Assembly: GCA_029261035.1 (NCBI GenBank) | Contig: JAJDCD010000012.1 | Coordinates: 222,776-272,718 of the forward strand | Direction: 5' to 3' | From: Candidatus Omnitrophota bacterium | Lineage (GTDB): Bacteria; Omnitrophota; Omnitrophia; Omnitrophales; JACROU01 | Length of the DNA stretch: 49,943 nt | Part shown: positions 15,571-24,921 of the stretch, piece by piece | Numbering within the stretch: the first letter of the stretch is position 1 | Layout: each line of letters opens with the position of its first letter | Program-made: the position numbers and the translations under genes | The notes under the pieces: generated by a model | Told to the model about the DNA's origin: nothing | The model's database searches: none | What the model saw: the letters and a program-made list of their open reading frames with translations, nothing else

Positions 15571-18423
15571 ATGAGCGAAGAGAAAAAGAAAAAATACAAC
15601 GTCAACTTACCCAAAACAAGCTTTCCAATGAAAGCTTCTCTATCTAGCCGTGAGCCTGAAAGATTGAAACTTTGGAGCAAAGAAGGTCTTGAAGAAAAGA
15701 TCAAAGAGAAATCTGATCAATCGGAAGGCAAATACATTCTTCACGACGGACCTCCCTACGCAAATGGAAAAATTCATATTGGTCACGCATTAAACAAAGT
15801 TTTAAAAGATATGATTGTTCGTTACCAATCACATAAAGGCCTCAAAACAACTTATGTTCCCGGTTGGGATTGTCACGGGCTTCCAATTGAACACGCTTTA
15901 TTAAAAGAACTCGGCCAAGACAAAAATGATGTCGATCAAATGGAATTTAGAAAAAAAGCAAAAAGCTACGCCAGTAAATTTGTTAAAACCCAAATGAAGG
16001 ATTTTCAACGCTTGGGCATTTTTGCTGAATGGAAAAACCCATACCTCACTATGGCCAAACACTACCAAGCCAGCATTGCTCGAAGTTTTTTTGAACTCTA
16101 CAACAAGGGTTATATTTATCGAGGGGAAAAACCCGTTTATTGGTCTATAGGTTGTGAAACCGCTCTTGCTGAAGCTGAGCTCGAATATCAGGACAAGACA
16201 TCAAAAGCAATTTTTGTACATTTCCCTATCGTAAACAATAATTTCCTAAAAGAACTAGGTCTCGATGAAGCAACATCTACATCCTTTATGATATGGACAA
16301 CAACACCCTGGACATTACCTGCCAATGTTGGTATTGCGATTCACCCAGATTTAGAATACGGAGTTTATAAAATTAATGATAATGAAGTAAGCATATTCTG
16401 TTCTGCATTAAAAAATCGCATAGAAGAAAAATTAGAGTTGCAAAATGTGGAGTGTTTAAAATCTTTGACTGGAAAAGAACTAAAACAACACATTGATGAA
16501 TATCAACATCCCTTCATCGATCGAGCTGGAAAAGTTATCGAAGCAGACTATGTTTCTGCTGAAGATGGTACCGGTATTGTCCATATAGCTCCCGGACATG
16601 GTGAAGACGACTATATCTTCGGTCACCTCAAAGCAGGTTTGGAAATTCTTTCTCCAGTAAATGCTAAAGGCCAGTTTTTAGAAGATTTCAATAAAGACTT
16701 AAAACTTAAAGGAATGAATGTTTTTGAAGCAAACACTCCTATCATCGAACACCTAAAGAGCAAAAAGTTACTCAAAAAAATCGAAGATCATCAACACTCT
16801 TACCCTTTTTGTTGGAGATCTAAAACACCCGTTATTGTACGCTCCACCCCACAATGGTTTCTAAAAGTAGATCACCAAGATTTAAGAAAGAAAGTTATTG
16901 ATGCCATTGAAGACAACTCCAAAACTTCTTGGTATCCGGACTGGGGTAAAAACAGAATCCTTAAAATGATAGAAACAAGACCAGACTGGTGTCTGTCTAG
17001 ACAACGTCTATGGGGTGTTCCAATTCCTATTGCTTATAAAAAAGATACGGATGAAGTTTATTATTCCGACTCTTTCAGAAACAAAGTTCTAGAGCTTTTC
17101 GAACAAGAAGGAGCCGACGCTTGGTTTTCTCACCCAAAAGAAGACTTCTTTGATGGGGACAAAACATTAGCAGAATCTCTTGAATTCGAAACCGATATTT
17201 TAGATGTTTGGTTTGATTCTGGAGTAAGCCATCAAGCAGTCTTAGAGACAGGTCACAAACTTGGTTTCCCTTGCGAGCTCTACTTAGAAGGCTCCGACCA
17301 ACACCGAGGTTGGTTTCAAACCTCTCTTATTACTTCTATGGCTTTACGAGGACAATCTCCGTTTAAAAATGTTCTTACTCATGGCTTTGTGGTAGATGGA
17401 CAAGGTAAAAAAATGTCTAAAAGTGAAGGGAATGTCGTAAGCCCTCAAGAAGTAATAGAAAAATTCGGGGCTGATGTTCTCCGCCTTTGGGTATCCTCTT
17501 GTGATACCAATAGTGATATCCGATTAAGCTCTGAAATTATTGACCGCATGGCTGAAGCCTACAGAAAAATAAGAAACACATTTAGATTCCTCCTTGGAAA
17601 CATTGCTGACTTTAACCCAGAAAAAGAAAATATCCCATTTGAGAAAATGCATTCCCTTGACCAATGGGTTTTAAGTCGTTTGAACCAGGTTTCAAAGGAA
17701 GTAACCGACTGTTATGAAAGTTTTAAATTTCATAAAATCTATCAAATCATTTATGACTTTTGCATTAGCGATCTCAGCTCTTTTTATTTAGATTCGTTGA
17801 AAGATAGAATGTACTGTTCTTCCCCTGATGACCCTTTAAGGAAATCATCGCAATCAGCCATGCACATCATTGCCAAAGCACTTTGCCAACTGCTCTCCCC
17901 AATACTTGTTTTTACAACGGATGAAATATGGAGAACAACCTTTGATGAGAATTCAAGCATCCACGAAAAGAACTGGGACACTTCTCTATGGGAAAATCAC
18001 TCAAAAGAAAATTTAAATCGTTGGAATACGATCCGTTCTATCCGAAGAAATAGCGACCTCGTCATTGAAAAATTAAGAGAAACCAAAGAAGTCGGAAGTT
18101 CTTTAGACTGCATTGTTCACATCGATTCTAAAATAAATGAAGAATTAAAGAAATTCACAGAAGATCTAGAACTTGGACTCATCGTATCCCAAGTCCAATA
18201 CGAAACAATAGAAACAGAAAATAAATTAGAATTTGATTTAGAATGGACCACCTCAGAAGATAAGCCCCGCTCGGACAAAGTAACCGTTTATATCTCAAAA
18301 GCGAGCGGAGAAAAATGCGGCCGCTGCTGGCGCTTCGACACCACCGTAGGCACCACAGACACCCCCGAACTCTGTGAACGCTGTACCACCGCAGAAAAAG
18401 TAGTTAGTTCTTTAAACTCATAG
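15571..18423 (+). CDS. ileS: Isoleucyl-tRNA synthetase
   Basis: A 950-residue class I synthetase charging tRNA-Ile, with an editing domain inserted between the halves of the catalytic domain. HIGH is at 69-72, KMSKSEGN near residue 614, and the editing-domain segment TTTPWTLPAN is present. The C-terminal zinc finger is intact: C916, C919, C935 and C938. It is the bacterial type with this finger. Co-transcribed with gmhB. Confidence 0.98.
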   Translation: MSEEKKKKYNVNLPKTSFPMKASLSSREPERLKLWSKEGLEEKIKEKSDQSEGKYILHDGPPYANGKIHIGHALNKVLKDMIVRYQSHKGLKTTYVPGWDCHGLPIEHALLKELGQDKNDVDQMEFRKKAKSYASKFVKTQMKDFQRLGIFAEWKNPYLTMAKHYQASIARSFFELYNKGYIYRGEKPVYWSIGCETALAEAELEYQDKTSKAIFVHFPIVNNNFLKELGLDEATSTSFMIWTTTPWTLPANVGIAIHPDLEYGVYKINDNEVSIFCSALKNRIEEKLELQNVECLKSLTGKELKQHIDEYQHPFIDRAGKVIEADYVSAEDGTGIVHIAPGHGEDDYIFGHLKAGLEILSPVNAKGQFLEDFNKDLKLKGMNVFEANTPIIEHLKSKKLLKKIEDHQHSYPFCWRSKTPVIVRSTPQWFLKVDHQDLRKKVIDAIEDNSKTSWYPDWGKNRILKMIETRPDWCLSRQRLWGVPIPIAYKKDTDEVYYSDSFRNKVLELFEQEGADAWFSHPKEDFFDGDKTLAESLEFETDILDVWFDSGVSHQAVLETGHKLGFPCELYLEGSDQHRGWFQTSLITSMALRGQSPFKNVLTHGFVVDGQGKKMSKSEGNVVSPQEVIEKFGADVLRLWVSSCDTNSDIRLSSEIIDRMAEAYRKIRNTFRFLLGNIADFNPEKENIPFEKMHSLDQWVLSRLNQVSKEVTDCYESFKFHKIYQIIYDFCISDLSSFYLDSLKDRMYCSSPDDPLRKSSQSAMHIIAKALCQLLSPILVFTTDEIWRTTFDENSSIHEKNWDTSLWENHSKENLNRWNTIRSIRRNSDLVIEKLRETKEVGSSLDCIVHIDSKINEELKKFTEDLELGLIVSQVQYETIETENKLEFDLEWTTSEDKPRSDKVTVYISKASGEKCGRCWRFDTTVGTTDTPELCERCTTAEKVVSSLNS

Positions 18424-18424
18424 C

Positions 18425-18531
18425 GACTGTCACCAGGCTGCGATCAGCAGACCATGGTGACTGTCACTATTATGCTAAAAGAAAAATGACAGTCACATTC
18501 AACGATCTTTATAAATCCGGGTGACAGTCAC
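18425..18531. repeat. Cluster of GTGACWGTCAC palindromes after ileS
   Basis: Three copies lie at 18457-18467 (GTGACTGTCAC), 18486-18496 (one mismatch) and 18521-18531 (GTGACAGTCAC). The first pairs with GACTGTCACCA at 18425-18435 to make a hairpin with an inner CTGC/GCAG stem, just after the ileS stop. It could act as a transcription end, but no T-run follows. Confidence 0.7.
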
Positions 18532-18581
18532 TTTTAAAACCAAACGCGCGAAGCGACTCCTCTCAACAAAGGATGTCTAAT

Positions 18582-18736
18582 AAAATAAACAGGAGCTCGA
18601 TGTTCCTGTTTATTTTCACCCTCAACACCCCACAAGCTTTTGCATTCAAAACAAATGGGTATCCTCCGCCGCGAGTTCACAAAAATTGATTTTTATTTTT
18701 GTGCTGTCTGAGCGCCGGAGGATACCCATTTGTTTT
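18582..18736. repeat. Structured element, copy B (H2 and H3 only)
   Basis: H2 (18582-18616) is a 15-bp stem around loop TCGAT, with a stem sequence unlike copies A, C and D. H3 (18648-18736) has a 20-bp perfect outer stem and again GCCGC, loop GAGTT, loop CTGTCTGA and GCGCC. The linker retains CAACACCCCACAAGC. H1, the promoter-like pair and the heptads are missing. It lies between convergent ileS and the flippase gene, 19 nt after the flippase stop. The 332-nt gap holds only this and the palindrome cluster. Confidence 0.8.
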
Positions 18737-18755
18737 ACAAACCCATCTTAAAACA

Positions 18756-20228
18756 CTACTTGTTTTTAAACGAAATCAACCGAGAAACAAACTGAGTCTT
18801 ATGATTAATATAAAAGACTAAAGGAAGAGAAGCAACACAAACAACCACACTCTGAACTAAACACTGAATCAAACGATCATCCAACACAACCCACTTTTCA
18901 ACAAACCAAACAACCCCCAACATAAAAACAAACGGAATCAGCGCCTTAACCCAAAAAAGAAAAACCCCCAACAAATGCCCAACCTGCAACATAGCATAAC
19001 TCACTATAGCAATACTAAAAACAACAAAAGTAAGAACCGTAGCTAAAGCGACCCCCTCAATCCCCCAGCCAAGACTAATCACATACCAATTCAATAAAAT
19101 CGAAATTAAAATAGCCGCTACGACCAAAGGAATTACTTTCATTTGCTTGTTTAATGTAACTAAAAACGTACTCGTATGAAAACCCAAAGAAGCAAAAAAG
19201 GTTCCAAATAAAAAGATCTTCAAAGCTGCTGTTCCTGGAATATAATCTGGCAAAACCCACCAAACCACATAAGGAACAACTACATAAGCCAGTGCGATAA
19301 AAATAGGTGTTAATGCAGAAAGAATCTGAAGAGGCAAAATGAGATAATTTTTAATACCTTCAGCGCTCCCACTTTCCCCATACTTCTCTTGAAGTCGCGG
19401 ATATAGAACCGTGGATATAATAGTTGGAAATGCCAACAAATAGGTTTGAGTCATTGTAGCGATAGAATAGAACCCTAATTCTGTAAGATTAATAAAGCGT
19501 CCAATCATAACTTTATCAATACTTCTTAAGATCTCATAAGAAAAGCTCAATAAGAGTAAAGGGATCCCTATTTTTAAAAGACCTTTCAATTTTTTCGAAT
19601 TCCAACACCACTTCATTTCATAACGTGCATGTAAATGCGCATAGGTAAAATTAAAAACAAAACTCAAAACTAATCCCGCATAAAGCCCATACAAACCCCA
19701 CTTCCAAACCAAGCCGATAGTTACCGCTAAATCAACTAAAATACTCACTATTTTAATTTTACTCAATAAAACAAACTGTTTATTCGCTCTCAAAAGAGTT
19801 AAATAATAATCATAAATACGCTGCATAATAACAACAAGGGCTGTCACCATTAACCCCCAACATATAACCGGAGAGTAATCTTCTCTCTTTAAAGCAACAT
19901 AACCTACGATTAAAAGGGCTGGGATAATTGAATTAATAATACTAAAACTAAACACCTGATTTTTAATCAATTCCGCTTCTTCTTGATTCCCCTTTCCTTT
20001 AAAAAAAGGAATCTCTCTAAAAGCTGCCTTCGTTGTCCCTAAGCTCGAATAGCCGCAGTAATTCATTACTACTTTTAGGAGAACAAAGATACCCATCTGT
20101 TCAGGCCCTAGAAATCTTCTTAGAAGGACACTATTGATAACGCCTAAGAACTGCGCAATATAGGAAGCTCCGCTAAAAATAACTGTGTCTTTTATAATTT
20201 GATTTTTATTTTTTGAAGAATCAGACAT
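18756..20228 (-). CDS. Wzx-type polysaccharide flippase (MOP superfamily)
   Basis: A 490-residue polytopic membrane protein with roughly 12-14 hydrophobic segments and no soluble domain. The N-terminal pattern (SGASYIAQFLGVINSVLLRRFLGPEQMGI, read in two pieces at residues 19-47) is typical of the polysaccharide-transport branch of the MOP superfamily. Such proteins flip undecaprenyl-linked oligosaccharides across the inner membrane. It is the last gene of the minus-strand glycan cluster. The export route is therefore probably Wzx-dependent, although no Wzy or Wzz is evident. Confidence 0.87.
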   Translation of the reverse strand: MSDSSKNKNQIIKDTVIFSGASYIAQFLGVINSVLLRRFLGPEQMGIFVLLKVVMNYCGYSSLGTTKAAFREIPFFKGKGNQEEAELIKNQVFSFSIINSIIPALLIVGYVALKREDYSPVICWGLMVTALVVIMQRIYDYYLTLLRANKQFVLLSKIKIVSILVDLAVTIGLVWKWGLYGLYAGLVLSFVFNFTYAHLHARYEMKWCWNSKKLKGLLKIGIPLLLLSFSYEILRSIDKVMIGRFINLTELGFYSIATMTQTYLLAFPTIISTVLYPRLQEKYGESGSAEGIKNYLILPLQILSALTPIFIALAYVVVPYVVWWVLPDYIPGTAALKIFLFGTFFASLGFHTSTFLVTLNKQMKVIPLVVAAILISILLNWYVISLGWGIEGVALATVLTFVVFSIAIVSYAMLQVGHLLGVFLFWVKALIPFVFMLGVVWFVEKWVVLDDRLIQCLVQSVVVCVASLPLVFYINHKTQFVSRLISFKNK

Positions 20229-20257
20229 AATTTACTTTCGAATTTAATTATAAAAAA

Positions 20258-20956
20258 TTAAGATTCAAAAATTTTCTTTTTTTCTTTGGCAGGAACACCT
20301 ACAGCAAGAGCGGAATCAGAGATGGATTGATTAACAACACTTCCAGCTCCTATTACTGCTTTTTGACCTATTTCAACCCCTTTAAGCACAACACTTTTCG
20401 CCCCAATCCAAGCATTTGCTTTGATATGAATCTTTTTGCTACGACCCGAATTCATCAAAATACGTTTATTGGTACTATCAATGTCATGATCACTGTCAAA
20501 TAGATAAACACCAGGGCCTAAAATAACATTGTTCTCTAAGCACATTTCCTTACTCCCTAACATACAATCTCGAGCGATCCAAACCTCATCTTGAATAACC
20601 ACTTCTCCACTAGAAGTAATCATCGCGTTTCTCAGAATGGAACACTGCCTACCTATTTGAATCGTATCATTGGAAACAAGATGAGCCCCTCTTTCAATAA
20701 AACAATCATCTCCGATTGTAATAATTCCGTTCCCAAAACACTCTAAACGAGCACCTGCTTCAATGACAACATTTTTTCCAATACGAATATGTTTTGACCC
20801 CTTAAGATCTATAGCCCCCGTCACAACAGAACCCAAGCCAAAATTTTTAAAACGCAAACGATAATAGAAGGTAAACAAGAGCTTTTTAAGATAAACAGCC
20901 ACCTTTTCAATAAAGCCCAATAAACCGTCTTGTTTAAATACTGATTTTACATTCAT
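20258..20956 (-). CDS. Left-handed beta-helix (hexapeptide) acyltransferase
   Basis: A 232-residue protein with hexapeptide-repeat character from about residue 45 to 220 (for example IRIGKNVVIEAGARLE, ITIGDDCFIERGAHLV, VWIARDCMLGS, AWIGAKSVVLKGVEIGQKAVIGAGSVV). Such enzymes use acetyl-CoA or acyl-ACP to acylate sugars. The N-terminal 40 residues are basic and partly hydrophobic, suggesting membrane association. It lies 29 nt upstream of the flippase. The acceptor is unknown; WcaF/WbbJ-like O-acetylation of the glycan is the likeliest role. Confidence 0.82.
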   Translation of the reverse strand: MNVKSVFKQDGLLGFIEKVAVYLKKLLFTFYYRLRFKNFGLGSVVTGAIDLKGSKHIRIGKNVVIEAGARLECFGNGIITIGDDCFIERGAHLVSNDTIQIGRQCSILRNAMITSSGEVVIQDEVWIARDCMLGSKEMCLENNVILGPGVYLFDSDHDIDSTNKRILMNSGRSKKIHIKANAWIGAKSVVLKGVEIGQKAVIGAGSVVNQSISDSALAVGVPAKEKKKIFES

Positions 20957-21019
20957 ATTTTTCCCTATGTCATCGCGCCTGTCCTCCGGCTTGTTGGGAG
21001 GGAGGCTTTGACAATTAAA

Positions 21020-21098
21020 CCGCGGAAATCTCGGGTTTTAATGCTCAAAGCTAAACCTGAGATTACCACGGACCCTTTGCCACATTCCTCGCCATGAC
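21020..21098. repeat. Imperfect inverted repeat and GAGATT repeat, copy 2
   Basis: 21020-21038 and 21053-21071 form a 19-nt inverted repeat with three mismatches. The right arm continues into the 42-nt unit 21057-21098, homologous to 6083-6124. It fills the 153-nt gap between the NeuB-like gene and the acyltransferase. Confidence 0.55.
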
Positions 21099-21109
21099 GA
21101 TTTTGAAAG

Positions 21110-22129
21110 TTATACTAAATCCTGCACCTTAATGGTTTTATTTGCTGGAATATTTTTTTTAGCTTTTTTGTTTAATACTTTATGAATTTGATTTGCTTTA
21201 ATTCCACTTGATTCTGGACGAATTGGAACAATCATCGATTCTTTCAAAAAAGTTCCTTTTGCAACATCTGTTTTTGCTACATAACTTCTACGAATTAAAG
21301 GTTTCATTTTTATTTCTGTTTTAGATACCTTTTTAGAATATTCGCCTAACATAGCTTCAACCAAACGAATCTTATCCACCATCTGCTTTAATTCCACAGG
21401 AGTCACAGAATGAAAATGATCCCCTCGAGGCCTGTTTTTATTTAAAGTAAAATGCTTTTCGATCACATTCGCCCCAACAGTCACCGCATGAACACAAGCA
21501 TCAAACCCTAGCATATGATCCGAATAGCCAACAGGCACTTTGAATTTATCTTTTAAATACGGAATTGATTGAAGATGAATGTTCTCTGGCAATGCTGGGT
21601 AATTAGCAACACAATGAAGCAATACCACTTTTGATTTTGGAACCACTTTGAAAAGCTCTTTAATCTCAGACTCTTCTGTAGCACCCGTGGAAATAATAAG
21701 TGGTTTTTTGAACTTTTTTAAATATGTGAGTAAATGAAAATTGTTTACATCCCCAGAAGCTACTTTAAATACAGGAGAAAGCTTAGCCACCAGGTCCGCA
21801 CTTTCACGATCAAAAACACTGGCCATAAAAACAACTTTGTTCTTTTTTGCTTCCTGCGCTAACTGTTGATATTGTTTGAAGGTAAACTGGAGTTTTTTAA
21901 ATCGTTCTAATTGTGACTGCCCCTTACTTTTAGTATGTGAATAAGAGGTTGCTGAAACACGAATCAATTGTTCTGGCTGGTACACTTGAAATTTAACGGC
22001 ATCGGCTCCAGCCTTAGAAGCTTCTTTGATCAGCTTTTTCGCTTCAGAGAAACTCCCCTCATGATTCCCACCAATTTCAGCAATCACAAAGGTTCTTTTA
22101 GAATTAAGATTAAACTTCCCTATTTTCAT
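21110..22129 (-). CDS. NeuB/SpsE-family nonulosonate synthase
   Basis: A 339-residue enzyme of the sialic/legionaminic/pseudaminic acid synthase family. These condense phosphoenolpyruvate with a hexosamine-derived aldose to give a 9-carbon 2-keto-3-deoxy acid. The TIM barrel carries FVIAEIGGNHEGS, DAVKFQVYQPE, KVASGDVNN, ISTGATEESE and PVGYSDHMLG, then EKHFTLNKNRPRGDHFHS. A C-terminal antifreeze-like SAF domain follows from about residue 277. The ATG at 22129 has AAGAGG upstream and is preferred over the GTG two codons before. With the fused SpsF domain and the SpsG-like protein it forms an sps-like set. The exact sugar is not determinable. Confidence 0.9.
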   Translation of the reverse strand: MKIGKFNLNSKRTFVIAEIGGNHEGSFSEAKKLIKEASKAGADAVKFQVYQPEQLIRVSATSYSHTKSKGQSQLERFKKLQFTFKQYQQLAQEAKKNKVVFMASVFDRESADLVAKLSPVFKVASGDVNNFHLLTYLKKFKKPLIISTGATEESEIKELFKVVPKSKVVLLHCVANYPALPENIHLQSIPYLKDKFKVPVGYSDHMLGFDACVHAVTVGANVIEKHFTLNKNRPRGDHFHSVTPVELKQMVDKIRLVEAMLGEYSKKVSKTEIKMKPLIRRSYVAKTDVAKGTFLKESMIVPIRPESSGIKANQIHKVLNKKAKKNIPANKTIKVQDLV

Positions 22130-22143
22130 AAGCACCTCTTATC

Positions 22144-23151
22144 CTACGCTCTTTCAGCAAAAACAATCAGTTTGTATCCCAAATTGTTCTCAAAAATAAA
22201 TTTCTCAACCTGTTCTCTTAATTCTGGACTAATATTAAACTCTTCTTTGTTTACCGATTTATCTGCCAAGTAAGGATTGTTATATCTCAGGAAATGAAGC
22301 GTTTCTTCAAACTGAGACAATTGAGTATACATATCTGTAACTTTAAAACCTTTTTTCTCTAAAAGCTGAGTAATCGTATCTGGAGAAAAATACCATAAAT
22401 GATTTCTACCACCAAACGTTGGAGAATATTCATGCATAACACGTGTTACAAAACTGTGGCCATTTGGAATCAACATAACCAAAGTTCCATCATCAGCAAG
22501 TAAAGGATGTACTTGTTCTAAAATCTCATCCGGATTAGGTGTATGCTCTAAAACTCCCCACATAGAAATAACCTGAAAATCTTTTTTAGGATAATCCACT
22601 TCATGAAGCAGCTTCGCGTCAACGGTTAAACCTAGTTCCTTAGTAGCATACTCATAAGCCTTCTTACTGATTTCCATGCCATGTGTATTCCATCCTAAAT
22701 CACGAGCTAACTTCATAAAAAGCCCCACAGAACAACCTACATCTAACAATCTTTTACGATTGCCTTCAGAGTACTTTACACTCAAACGTTGAAGAGCTTC
22801 ACCAAAACGGTGCTTAGCATCATAATCTTGCTGCTCTTTAGTCAAAAGTATATCAACCCACGTATCTTGAGACTCATTCCCCTCATAACTTTCAATCAAC
22901 TTATCCGTATCCACTTGAGGGCTCACAAACAGCATTCCACAATCACAGCATTTCACAAATCGAAATCCCTCTTTCATAAAAGCCAAGTTATGCTTTTTGC
23001 TTTTACAAACACAACAATCCACGTGACGCGCCAAAGATTCTTTCAATTCACCCGTCTCAGGATCCATTAGATCCAACAACTCTTTCTGCTGTTGTTTCCA
23101 ATACTTATCTCGTCCTGTAGCTTTAACAAACGTATAAGGATTCTCAGCCAT
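22144..23151 (-). CDS. SAM-dependent methyltransferase with N-terminal zinc ribbon
   Basis: A 335-residue class I methyltransferase. The N-terminus has a four-Cys ribbon, CCVCKSKK then CCDCGMLFVSP. The SAM site is LLDVGCSVGLFMKLA near residue 140, followed by WGVLEHTPNPDE and YFSPDTITQLLEKKGF, typical of Methyltransf_23-type glycan-cluster proteins. AGGAG precedes the ATG. Two more proteins in this cluster share the ribbon-plus-methyltransferase layout. It probably methylates a sugar of the glycan or a nucleotide sugar; no direct evidence. Confidence 0.85.
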   Translation of the reverse strand: MAENPYTFVKATGRDKYWKQQQKELLDLMDPETGELKESLARHVDCCVCKSKKHNLAFMKEGFRFVKCCDCGMLFVSPQVDTDKLIESYEGNESQDTWVDILLTKEQQDYDAKHRFGEALQRLSVKYSEGNRKRLLDVGCSVGLFMKLARDLGWNTHGMEISKKAYEYATKELGLTVDAKLLHEVDYPKKDFQVISMWGVLEHTPNPDEILEQVHPLLADDGTLVMLIPNGHSFVTRVMHEYSPTFGGRNHLWYFSPDTITQLLEKKGFKVTDMYTQLSQFEETLHFLRYNNPYLADKSVNKEEFNISPELREQVEKFIFENNLGYKLIVFAERA

Positions 23152-23168
23152 TTAAATACTCCTTTTAA

Positions 23169-24326
23169 CTAACCTTTATGCTTACTTAAAAATTCCTTAA
23201 TAAAATCAATAACCACATCTACATCCTCATCGCTTAAACGTGGATGTAAGGGCAAACTCAAAACCTCATTCGCTAATTCTATCGATTGAGGAAACTCACT
23301 ACCCGAAGGTACAAATGGGTGAAACAACGGATGATCATGTAAAGGTAAATCCCAATGAACACTAGCACCTACCTGATTTTCCACTAAGAACATTCCCAAA
23401 TCGTTCCTTAACCCAGATTTAACTCTAAAAGCATAATAAAGAGGCACGGCATCTGAGCCATCTTCAACTTCCATCAACTCAAACAAGCTTTCATTTTTCA
23501 AAAACTCACTATAACGCTCTGAAATTTCTTTGCGTCTTTGAATAAAACCATCCAACTTCTTCATTTGAACCATACCCATAGCGGCCTGAATATCTGTCAT
23601 TCTAAAGTTATGTCCTAGGTCATGAATCTGATAGCTCCATGGTCTTTGACTTTCTTTTCTGTCCCAGGCTGATTTATTCATTCCATAAGAGCGGAGTGAG
23701 TTAATTTTTTGAATAAAAACCTCATCATTCGAAGTAACCATACCCCCCATTCCAGCGCTGCAAATCATTTTTAAAGGACCAAAACTAAAAGAAGTGGCGT
23801 CCTTCCAGTTTCCAATTTTCACTCCTTCAAATGAAGAGCCGAGAGCATGAGCTGCATCTTGAACAATTTTCAACCCATGTTTTTCAGCAATAGCAGAAAT
23901 AGAAGTCATATGAGCAGGAGTTCCAGCATAATGAAGAAGCAGTATCGCTTTTGATTGTGGTGTAATTTTTCGTTCTAAATCTTCAGGATCCAAATTACCT
24001 GTGGCTTTATTTACATCAACAAAAACAGGTTTCAATCCTGCTTGTAAGATAGAAAGTCCTGCCGCAATAAAGTTGAATGTAGGGATCAAAACCTCATCCC
24101 CCGACTTAAACCCATAAGCACTTAAAGACAAATGCATCCCTGCGGTACAAGAACTAACGGCTGAAGCAAATTTAGCCCCAGTATACTCCTTAAACATTTC
24201 TTCAAAAGCTCTCACTTGAGGGCCATTCAAAATCCAAGGAGACTCAACAACATCTTGAATTGCTTGTCTTTCCTCTGCTTCTAAAATAGGTTGGCCTAAC
24301 GCTATTTTACGATTCGTTTTTTGCAT
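23169..24326 (-). CDS. DegT/DnrJ/EryC1/StrS aminotransferase
   Basis: A 385-residue PLP enzyme making amino sugars from 4- or 3-keto nucleotide sugars. Family motifs: ILNGPQVRAFEEMFKEYTGAK at the N-terminus (residues 31-51), DAAHALGSSFEG, and the Schiff-base lysine in SFSFGPLKMICSAGMGGM. HNFRMTDIQAAMG and the C-terminal HPRLSDEDVDVVIDFIKEF also fit. It overlaps the preceding acyltransferase gene by 20 nt, implying coupled translation. By analogy with SpsC or PseC/LegC it would supply the amino sugar for the NeuB-like enzyme. Confidence 0.92.
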   Translation of the reverse strand: MQKTNRKIALGQPILEAEERQAIQDVVESPWILNGPQVRAFEEMFKEYTGAKFASAVSSCTAGMHLSLSAYGFKSGDEVLIPTFNFIAAGLSILQAGLKPVFVDVNKATGNLDPEDLERKITPQSKAILLLHYAGTPAHMTSISAIAEKHGLKIVQDAAHALGSSFEGVKIGNWKDATSFSFGPLKMICSAGMGGMVTSNDEVFIQKINSLRSYGMNKSAWDRKESQRPWSYQIHDLGHNFRMTDIQAAMGMVQMKKLDGFIQRRKEISERYSEFLKNESLFELMEVEDGSDAVPLYYAFRVKSGLRNDLGMFLVENQVGASVHWDLPLHDHPLFHPFVPSGSEFPQSIELANEVLSLPLHPRLSDEDVDVVIDFIKEFLSKHKG

Positions 24327-24903
24327 GGTCTACTGTTTCGCTTTCTTGTTTAATCTGTTTCACAACCTTCGCAGGAATACCTGCAACAACGCTCCAAGCT
24401 GGAACATCTTCCTTCACCACACTTCCAGCAGCAACAACGGAGCATTCCCCTACGGTAACGCCACAAAGAATAGTAGATCTCGCGCCCAACCAGCATCCTT
24501 TTTTCAAAAGAACAGGTGCTTTTTTAGGGGGATAAAATTTTGAAAGAGGCTTACCTAACTTAGAACCACAATCTTCATGAGTTAAAATCATTACTTCAGG
24601 AGAGAATGTAACACTATCTTCGACAATCACTTTATCAGCCAAATCTACAAAACAGCCTGGCTGAAGCGTAACATTATTTCCTAAGTCCAAATGACGAAAC
24701 CCATCCACATAAGCATTCTGAAAGAGAACATCATGCACAAACGTGTTCTCTCCTACTTTTGCTCCGCCTAATTTTAAGAAGAAACTTCGCCAATTAGGGT
24801 AAGGTAAAGAACGTAGCCATTTTTCATAAAACATCCACCACAGCCACTTTCTCCCCTCTCTTGTCTTCCATTTGGATAGCCAGCTATAAGATTTGGGATT
24901 CAT
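24307..24903 (-). CDS. WcaF/maltose-O-acetyltransferase-like hexapeptide acetyltransferase
   Basis: A 198-residue left-handed beta-helix acetyltransferase. The N-terminal WRSFFLKLGGAKVGENTFV and the late GCWLGARSTILCGVTVGECSVVAAGSVV are characteristic of the WcaF/NodL group. The catalytic-site His is in ILTHEDCGSKLG. It acetylates a sugar hydroxyl or amino group. The pairing with the overlapping aminotransferase suggests N-acetylation of its product, as in SpsD or PseH steps, but this is inference. Confidence 0.85.
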   Translation of the reverse strand: MNPKSYSWLSKWKTREGRKWLWWMFYEKWLRSLPYPNWRSFFLKLGGAKVGENTFVHDVLFQNAYVDGFRHLDLGNNVTLQPGCFVDLADKVIVEDSVTFSPEVMILTHEDCGSKLGKPLSKFYPPKKAPVLLKKGCWLGARSTILCGVTVGECSVVAAGSVVKEDVPAWSVVAGIPAKVVKQIKQESETVDHAKNES

Positions 24904-24921
24904 AAGATTCGGTAGTCAGGC

